Of a stretch of DNA of 64,000 bases, positions 58,876 to 64,000 are shown piece after piece. The first letter of the stretch is position 1; each line of letters starts with the position of its first letter. Location of the stretch: contig NZ_JAAFKD010000014.1 of the NCBI RefSeq assembly GCF_013299165.1, positions 1-64,000 on the forward strand. Reading direction: 5' to 3'. A model generated the notes under the pieces. It saw only the letters and a program-made list of their open reading frames with translations, searched no databases and was not told the origin of the DNA. Made by a program: the position numbers and the translations under genes. This DNA is from Microcoleus sp. bin38.metabat.b11b12b14.051 (GTDB taxonomy: Bacteria; Cyanobacteriota; Cyanobacteriia; Cyanobacteriales; Microcoleaceae).

Positions 58876-59307
58876 AAAACTTAAAAACAATAACTGCTTG
58901 ACTAAGACGTACTCATTACGACTATGATTAGTGTAACAAGTGCGATCGGCAAGTGTCAATCGATTTTCGATTTATGGTCAAGAAACCGGGTTTTTTGAGC
59001 AAAATCCTGGGTGAGAGCCGATAGATGTGGTGAAAAACCCGGTTTCTCAGTCGCAGCGGGTAAGTTAAGTGGAGGGGGCCGAGAAACAGGTTTTTTGAGC
59101 AAAATCCTGGGTGAGAGCCGACAGATTTGGTAAACAACCCGATTTCTGAGTCGCAGCGGGTTAAAAATCCAGCATCTAGAGCGACCTCTTGAGATGTTAG
59201 CGACAGATAAACCCATTGAACACCCGGCATCTTGTTAAAATAAACGAACGTAGCAAACCACAAGCGGTCAATCTTGGTAGTCTTCAACCTTGGGCAAAGC
59301 AATATAT
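58876..59307. repeat. Two 80-bp direct repeats with AGAAACCGGG inverted ends
   Basis: Units at 58980-59060 and 59081-59160 share TTTTTTGAGCAAAATCCTGG, GTGAGAGCCGA and CAGTCGCAGCGGG. Each starts AGAAACC/AGAAACA and ends in an inverted ACCCGGTTTCT/ACCCGATTTCT, so each unit is itself a hairpin. No gene is present. Promoter elements for ftsH are expected near its start but none can be defined. Confidence 0.8.
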
Positions 59308-61251
59308 ATGAAAAATTCTTGGAAACACGCATGGCTGGGGCATCTAGCTGTAAAAAAAGACCAATCGAGCCAGCAGAATCCTAAAAAATCAATTCCAGGA
59401 CGAAATCTTTGGCGCATCCTGGGTAGTTTGGTGATTTCTCAAGGAATATTGCTCTCGACCCCGGTTTTTGCCGAAAGCGCGCCAAACAACACCATGAGTT
59501 ACAGCCAACTCATCGAGAACATAGAAAAAGGACAAGTCAGTAAAGTCGAAATAGACGAAATCCAAAGAACTGCCAAAGTTAGGCTAAAAGATCAAAAAAA
59601 CGATCAGGCGCAAATAGTTACTCTCTTCGACTACAACAACCGAGAACTCTACTCGCAAATCCGCGCCAAAAAGATCGACTTTGAAGTCAAACAAACAGCA
59701 GACAACACCGCAGCAGTCAGTTTAGTAGTAAACTTGCTAGTGATTTTTGCGGTGCTGGCAGTGTTGATGGCAATCCTGCGCCGATCGACTCAATCGCAAG
59801 GAAATGCCATGAACTTCGGCAAATCCCGAGCCCGTTTCCAAATGGAAGCCAAAACCGGTGTGATGTTCGACGACGTAGCAGGAATCGAAGAAGCTAAAGA
59901 AGAACTGCAAGAAGTTGTCACTTTCCTCAAAAAACCCGAACGCTTCAACGCCATCGGCGCCAAAATTCCCAGAGGAGTTCTGTTAATCGGGCCTCCGGGA
60001 ACAGGTAAAACAATGTTGGCAAAAGCGATCGCAGGCGAAGCAGCCGTTCCATTCTTCAGCATCTCCGGTTCCGAATTTGTCGAAATGTTCGTCGGAGTCG
60101 GCGCCTCGCGCGTGCGCGACTTGTTCCGCAAAGCTAAAGAAAATGCGCCTTGCATCGTCTTCATCGATGAAATAGACGCCGTAGGAAGGCAGCGCGGCGC
60201 TGGTATTGGCGGCGGAAATGACGAACGCGAACAAACTCTCAACCAGTTGCTGACAGAAATGGACGGCTTTGAGGGTAACAGCGGCGTGATTGTGATTGCA
60301 GCGACTAACCGCCCCGACGTGCTCGATACTGCCCTGCTGCGGCCCGGTAGGTTCGATCGCCAAGTAACGGTAGATTTGCCCAGCTACAAAGGGCGTTTGG
60401 GGATTTTGGAAGTGCACGCACGCAACAAAAAACTCGACGAAGAAGTGGCCCTAGATACGATCGCCCGCCGCACTCCGGGCTTTTCCGGCGCTGACTTGGC
60501 AAATTTGCTCAACGAAGCAGCTATTCTCACAGCGAGGCGGCGCAAAGACACGATCGGTAATTTAGAAGTTAACGATGCGATCGACCGAATTACGATCGGG
60601 CTGACGCTCAACCCGCTGCTCGACAGTAAGAAAAAGTGGCTGGTAGCATACCATGAAATCGGACACGCCCTCGTATCAACGATGCTGAAAAATACCGACA
60701 CCCTAGAAAAAGTAACGATTATTCCGCGTTCCGGGGGTATCGCAGGCTTTGCCAACTACGTACTCGACGACGAAATGATCGACAGCGAAGGTTTGAGGAG
60801 TCGGGCGTGGCTGTTAAGCCGGATTACAGTAGCTTTGGGGGGACGGGCGGCGGAGGCAGAAGTTTACGGCGATGCCGAAGTAACTTTGGGCGCCAGCAGC
60901 GATATCACAGAAGTCAGCAAGCTAGCGAGGGAGATGGTAACGCTTTACGGAATGTCGGATTTGGGGCCTGTGGCTTTGGAAAGTCCCAACAGTGAGGTAT
61001 TTTTGGGCCAAAACTGGAATTCGCGATCGTCGGATTATTCCGAAGCAATGGCAATTAAGATCGATCGGCAAGTCAGGGAAATCGCAGTTCATTGCTACGA
61101 AGAAGCCCGCCGGATTATCCGCGAAAACCGCCATTTGGTAGACAAGCTGGTGGAAGCGCTGTTGGATGAAGAAACCATTGACGGTGATGAATTCCGCAAA
61201 ATTGTCGATCGATATGCTGAGTCTACCAAAAAAGAGTTGGCACCAACGTGA
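59308..61251 (+). CDS. ftsH: FtsH family ATP-dependent zinc protease, FtsH4-like
   Basis: A 647-residue membrane protease. A hydrophobic helix (about 36-54) and a second one (about 140-155) enclose the periplasmic or lumenal domain ([20 protein letters not shown]). The AAA domain has Walker A GPPGTGKT, Walker [35 protein letters not shown]. The zinc site is HEIGH, where most FtsH have HEAGH, and [12 protein letters not shown] follows. HE-x-GH with Ile or Val recalls cyanobacterial FtsH4 (sll1463 type), which forms homo-complexes for photosystem biogenesis; this subtype call is from memory. The ATG at 59308 is preferred to an upstream TTG. Confidence 0.93.
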   Translation: MKNSWKHAWLGHLAVKKDQSSQQNPKKSIPGRNLWRILGSLVISQGILLSTPVFAESAPNNTMSYSQLIENIEKGQVSKVEIDEIQRTAKVRLKDQKNDQAQIVTLFDYNNRELYSQIRAKKIDFEVKQTADNTAAVSLVVNLLVIFAVLAVLMAILRRSTQSQGNAMNFGKSRARFQMEAKTGVMFDDVAGIEEAKEELQEVVTFLKKPERFNAIGAKIPRGVLLIGPPGTGKTMLAKAIAGEAAVPFFSISGSEFVEMFVGVGASRVRDLFRKAKENAPCIVFIDEIDAVGRQRGAGIGGGNDEREQTLNQLLTEMDGFEGNSGVIVIAATNRPDVLDTALLRPGRFDRQVTVDLPSYKGRLGILEVHARNKKLDEEVALDTIARRTPGFSGADLANLLNEAAILTARRRKDTIGNLEVNDAIDRITIGLTLNPLLDSKKKWLVAYHEIGHALVSTMLKNTDTLEKVTIIPRSGGIAGFANYVLDDEMIDSEGLRSRAWLLSRITVALGGRAAEAEVYGDAEVTLGASSDITEVSKLAREMVTLYGMSDLGPVALESPNSEVFLGQNWNSRSSDYSEAMAIKIDRQVREIAVHCYEEARRIIRENRHLVDKLVEALLDEETIDGDEFRKIVDRYAESTKKELAPT

Positions 61252-61275
61252 ATTAGTTAGTAGTCATTAAAGGTT

Positions 61276-61590
61276 TGTAGTAAGGTTTGTAGTGAGGACT
61301 TCAGTCCTTCTTCTTGGAAGAATTAGGACTAAAGTCCTTACTACAAACTGAAAAAATTAGGACTAAAGTCCTCACTACAAACTGAAAAGATTAGGACTAA
61401 AGTCCTTACTACAAACCGAAACAATTAGGACTAAAGTCCTTACTACAAACCGAAAAAATTAGGACTAGAGTCCTTACTACAAACTGAAAAGATTAGGACT
61501 AAAGTCCTTACTACAAACTGAAAGAATTAGGACTAAAGTCCTTACTACAAACCGAAACAATTAGGACTAAAGTCCTTACTACAAACGAAG
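61276..61590. repeat. Tandem array of a 34-bp palindromic unit (8 copies)
   Basis: TTAGGACTAAAGTCCT starts at 61323, 61357, 61391, 61425, 61459, 61493, 61527 and 61561, a strict 34-bp period, with TACTACAAACYGAAA between. A related full palindrome lies in front (61280-61315). It follows the ftsH stop and precedes the M23 gene stop, so it separates two convergent genes. No unique spacers are present. Confidence 0.95.
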
Positions 61591-61624
61591 AGAAATGAAG
61601 GTTCGGGGGCGGGACAGCACTGCA

Positions 61625-62233
61625 CTAAGATTGATTGGAATACATTTCGCGCAGAACCAAAGCCGGATCTACCCAGCGCCCGCCGTACTTCAATCCCCAA
61701 TGCAGGTGAGGCCCACTCGTGCGGCCCGTCATTCCCACCCTGGCAATTCTCGCACCAGCCGGCACAGTTTGACCCTGCCAAATTTGCAGCCCACCTTCGC
61801 GATCGACATAATAACGCCCGCCGTTAGCGGCTTGCACCCTACCTTTGAGGTGACAGTAGATGTGCTCCCAATCTCCCGATCGCACCACCATACCAGTGCC
61901 GCATCGACCATCTTCCCAAACTTCCACAACTTGACCAGCCCACCAATTGCGGATGTAGCTGCCTTCCGGGGCTGCCATGTCCAAACCGTAGTGAAAATCG
62001 CCGCCCCGGGGGCCAAAGGGGGAAGTGTAGGCTTCAAAACTTTCGACGGGAAAAGAGGCTTCCTGCCACATATTACCCGTGGCTAATTTGCTTGGTAAAC
62101 CTGACTGAGCCTTGACTAACTGCTGCTGCAAATAAGGGCTAATCACTACGATACAAAGCGAAAGAGTTAACAGTAGTATCTGTCTAAGCCGAAAAAAGCG
62201 TTTTACTGCGATCGGGCTTGTAGAGTCTTGCAC
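61625..62233 (-). CDS. M23 family metallopeptidase (lysostaphin-like)
   Basis: A 202-residue exported peptidase from a GTG at 62233, chosen because AGGAGT lies about ten bases upstream. An in-frame TTG at 62293 would add 20 residues. A signal-anchor helix (about 14-34, LLLTLSLCIVVIS) is followed by the M23 domain: SPFGPRGGDFHYGLDMAAPE with the metal ligands H and D, GTGMVVRSGDWEHIYCHLKG, and RTSGPHLHWGLKY with the HxH pair. All zinc-binding positions are present, so it should cut peptidoglycan cross-links or be an activator. It acts outside the plasma membrane. No LysM is present. Confidence 0.9.
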   Translation of the reverse strand: MQDSTSPIAVKRFFRLRQILLLTLSLCIVVISPYLQQQLVKAQSGLPSKLATGNMWQEASFPVESFEAYTSPFGPRGGDFHYGLDMAAPEGSYIRNWWAGQVVEVWEDGRCGTGMVVRSGDWEHIYCHLKGRVQAANGGRYYVDREGGLQIWQGQTVPAGARIARVGMTGRTSGPHLHWGLKYGGRWVDPALVLREMYSNQS

Positions 62234-62535
62234 GATTTCTTTAACTCCTGAAAGTTTAATGTACTGGCGAATGTGCGTTGTCTGTTGTGCCAATTCGCTG
62301 CAAGATTGCCTCGCGTGCTCTACCCACTAGCGAATCAGTTGACCAACGTGTATCTTACCCTATGCACAACTTGTGTCAAGGCTCCGGGTTAAATGCTGGG
62401 GGGTAACGGACAATTATTTGCCAGCCGAATTTGTGCTGCGGTTGAATTCGATCGGGCTTTTGCTTGACACTATAGTGTAGTCCGGGATTTTGGATGCCGT
62501 CTGAAATCTCAAATTCATAACACACAGATCAAGCA
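62234..62535. other. Divergent intergenic region
   Basis: About 300 bp between the M23 gene and the membrane protein gene. A TTGACA-like TTGACAC near 62464 with TATAGT six bases later is too closely spaced to be a standard promoter. Nothing else stands out. Confidence 0.35.
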
Positions 62536-62919
62536 ATGCTTACCGAAATTTTTCCTTTTAGTTTTGCGATCGACGCAACTGCGATCGCCGGTGCGTCACT
62601 ATGGTCTTTAGCCCTGTATTGGGGTCTGTCACCCATCACAGAATGGATAATCCTGCAACTCAACCGCTGGATGAATTTTGCCGAAAGATCCCTCTATACC
62701 TCCCAAGAAGAGTTTGAGAGAACCAAGCAAGCCAGAGAAGCTCAAAATGCCTTTTACGCTTCGCTGCTGAGTATTCTGCCCTTTTTGATTGTGGGTGGAT
62801 TGTGCAATTGGGGCGTCGAATTATCGTTGGGCACCAGTTGGGCGGTATCTATGGGGACGATCGCCTGTATTGGCGGTGGTGTCTACGAACTAGGGCGCCG
62901 AGACGGTGAAGAGTCTTAG
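62536..62919 (+). CDS. Conserved-looking membrane protein, unknown
   Basis: A 127-residue protein with two or three transmembrane segments (about 12-32, 75-92 and 97-117) around a charged central loop (RSLYTSQEEFERTKQAREAQ). ALYWGLSPITEWIILQLNRW precedes the loop. The C-terminus GGGVYELGRRDGEES is short and charged. I do not recognise a family. It is a single gene between M23 and RecQ genes with no sign of co-transcription. Confidence 0.65.
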   Translation: MLTEIFPFSFAIDATAIAGASLWSLALYWGLSPITEWIILQLNRWMNFAERSLYTSQEEFERTKQAREAQNAFYASLLSILPFLIVGGLCNWGVELSLGTSWAVSMGTIACIGGGVYELGRRDGEES

Positions 62920-63215
62920 GGAATTTTAGATTTTGGATTTTGGATTACTCAAGAGAGATTTGGAGATTTGCCAGCGTATAGAATAGAATTATTCCTCTCT
63001 CTCTTCTCTTTCTCTGCGTTCTCTGTGTTCTCTGCGGTTAAATCAATCCGATACAAATGGAATTGAGATGAAACAAAGAATCTCAAAACATTGCAACACT
63101 GTTGAAAGTAGGGTACGTCAGGAATGAAAATCTTTGCTAAACATAGATCAGAATTTTGCTGACGCACTCTACGGACTCAGGTATAATTGACAGGTCTGAT
63201 TTGGGGATAAACCAA
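62920..63215. other. Intergenic region with CTCTGCGTTCTCTG snippet
   Basis: CTGCGTTCTCTG followed by GTTCTCTGCGGTTAA occurs at about 63015-63044 and also near 56378-56408, so it is another recurrent intergenic motif. No gene is supported. Confidence 0.45.
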
Positions 63216-64000
63216 ATGAAATACCAACCAGAACCAAAATTATTAAATCAAGCCCGCGCCGCCTTCAAACAAATCTGGGGATACGACGACTTTCGACCAC
63301 CGCAAGGAGAAATAGTTAGCAGTTTATTAGCCGGAAAAGATACAATGATCATTATGCCGACTGGTGGCGGCAAATCTATTTGTTTTCAATTGCCAGCTTT
63401 GTTACAAACAGGCTTAACTTTGGTAGTTTCGCCGTTAGTCGCGCTGATGGAAAATCAAGTGCAAGAATTGCGCGATCGCAATTTACCCGCTTCCATCCTC
63501 CACAGTCAACTACCTGTACAGCAACGACAGCAAACTATGCAATCGCTGCAACAAAATAAATTGAGATTGCTGTACCTGTCTCCCGAAACATTACTCAGCA
63601 AACCTGTTTGGCAAATTATCAGTCAGCCGCACATACCAATCAACGGTTTAATCTTAGATGAAGCTCACTGTTTAGTTCAATGGGGTGATACTTTCCGCCC
63701 AGCTTACCGCCGTTTGGGAACAGTGCGGCCGGCTTTGTTGAAATCTAAGCCGGAAAACAGCAAAATTGCGATCGCCGCTTTCACAGCTACAGCCAACCCG
63801 GAAGCCCAGCAAACAATCAAAAAAGTCTTGCAACTGCACAAGCCGGAAGCATTTTTGCTGAGTCCATACCGTTCTAATCTGCACCTGCAAGTGCAAACTG
63901 TCTGGACACCCAGAGGACGAAAACAACAGTTATTAAATTTTATCAAAGCTCGACGCAAAGAAGCAGGTTTAGTCTACGTCCGCACGAGAAAAGATAGCGA
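63216..64000 (+). CDS. recQ: RecQ-type ATP-dependent DNA helicase (runs off the window)
   Basis: The first 261 residues of a RecQ helicase; the frame is open to the window end. FKQIWGYDDFRPPQGEIVSS is the RecQ zero motif, MPTGGGKSICFQLPALL is motif I (Walker A), VVSPLVALMENQV motif Ia, ILDEAHCLVQWGDTFRPAYR motif II with the aromatic-rich loop (DEAH), and IAAFTATANPEAQQTI motif III. The start LVYVRTRK of motif IV is just reached. It unwinds recombination and replication intermediates. In this loop W-G-D replaces the usual W-G-H, a mild deviation seen in some cyanobacterial relatives (from memory). Confidence 0.93.
   Translation, partial: MKYQPEPKLLNQARAAFKQIWGYDDFRPPQGEIVSSLLAGKDTMIIMPTGGGKSICFQLPALLQTGLTLVVSPLVALMENQVQELRDRNLPASILHSQLPVQQRQQTMQSLQQNKLRLLYLSPETLLSKPVWQIISQPHIPINGLILDEAHCLVQWGDTFRPAYRRLGTVRPALLKSKPENSKIAIAAFTATANPEAQQTIKKVLQLHKPEAFLLSPYRSNLHLQVQTVWTPRGRKQQLLNFIKARRKEAGLVYVRTRKDS

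Noticed and set aside
61323-61588. 34-bp repeats as a possible CRISPR array
   Set aside because: Units are contiguous with near-identical joints, no spacers, and no cas genes are in the window.
1-64000. tRNA or rRNA genes
   Set aside because: I scanned intergenic regions by eye for T-loop and anticodon-arm patterns and found none convincing; a program could still find one.

Overview
The window looks like chromosome of a filamentous, non-heterocystous cyanobacterium of the Microcoleus/Oscillatoria kind. The evidence is the very frequent HIP1 octamer GCGATCGC, cyanobacterial or chloroplast-lineage proteins (Psb32, a CCB1-like factor, Ycf33-like DUF751, DUF3155, DUF1830, DUF4346, a four-ACT aspartokinase, a Cph1-type phytochrome, an FtsH4-type protease), heptanucleotide STRR minisatellites and many short palindromic intergenic repeats. 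The genus is inference. I found no rRNA, tRNA or CRISPR array.

Region 1 to 10 kb: the 3' end of a group II intron abuts a structured RNA, and a fuller relative of that RNA lies at 5.5-5.75 kb. Both resemble HEARO/omega RNAs, but no IscB gene is nearby. Around them are a membrane protein, a Hik2/CSK-like kinase, a 212-bp non-autonomous IS200/IS605-like element, small conserved cyanobacterial genes, a PadR regulator, a Dam-type adenine methylase followed by four tandem 160-bp repeats, a PD-(D/E)XK protein and a Tat-exported metallophosphatase.

Region 10 to 24 kb: the centre is a 5 kb reading frame that has lost its 5' end. It carries a beta-propeller, an alpha/beta-hydrolase-like part with GFSRG, a jelly-roll-like part and a C-terminal NUC1 (DNA/RNA non-specific) nuclease. 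Two pentapeptide-repeat genes converge on it. A decayed copy of the nuclease tail plus the pentapeptide tail lies 2.1 kb further on, much like an orphan cassette of a polymorphic toxin locus. PBP2, NanE and a four-helix-bundle protein follow among repeat arrays.

Region 24 to 44 kb is a signalling and light-sensing cluster: a GAF hybrid kinase, a CBS/coiled-coil protein, a REC-wHTH-Hpt-REC-REC regulator, a phytochrome kinase with its single-domain response regulator, a ComFB-type protein, a TnpB element, sucrose-phosphate phosphatase, and a multi-PAS kinase whose first PAS is a true LOV domain (NCRFLQ).

Region 44 to 64 kb mixes housekeeping genes (aspartokinase, Psb32, FtsH, an FMN reductase, an M23 peptidase, RecQ at the window edge) with accessory genes: Uma2, a STAND NTPase with 14 near-identical WD40 repeats (two seven-bladed propellers), an RHH antitoxin, an unknown gene pair, a DUF433/DUF5615 toxin-antitoxin pair whose toxin gene is split by two copies of one 112-bp MITE with 10-bp target duplications, and an orphan C5 methylase.

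The strongest candidates for something new are the structured-RNA pair, the nuclease megaprotein with its duplicated tail, the doubly MITE-interrupted toxin and the STAND/WD40 gene.
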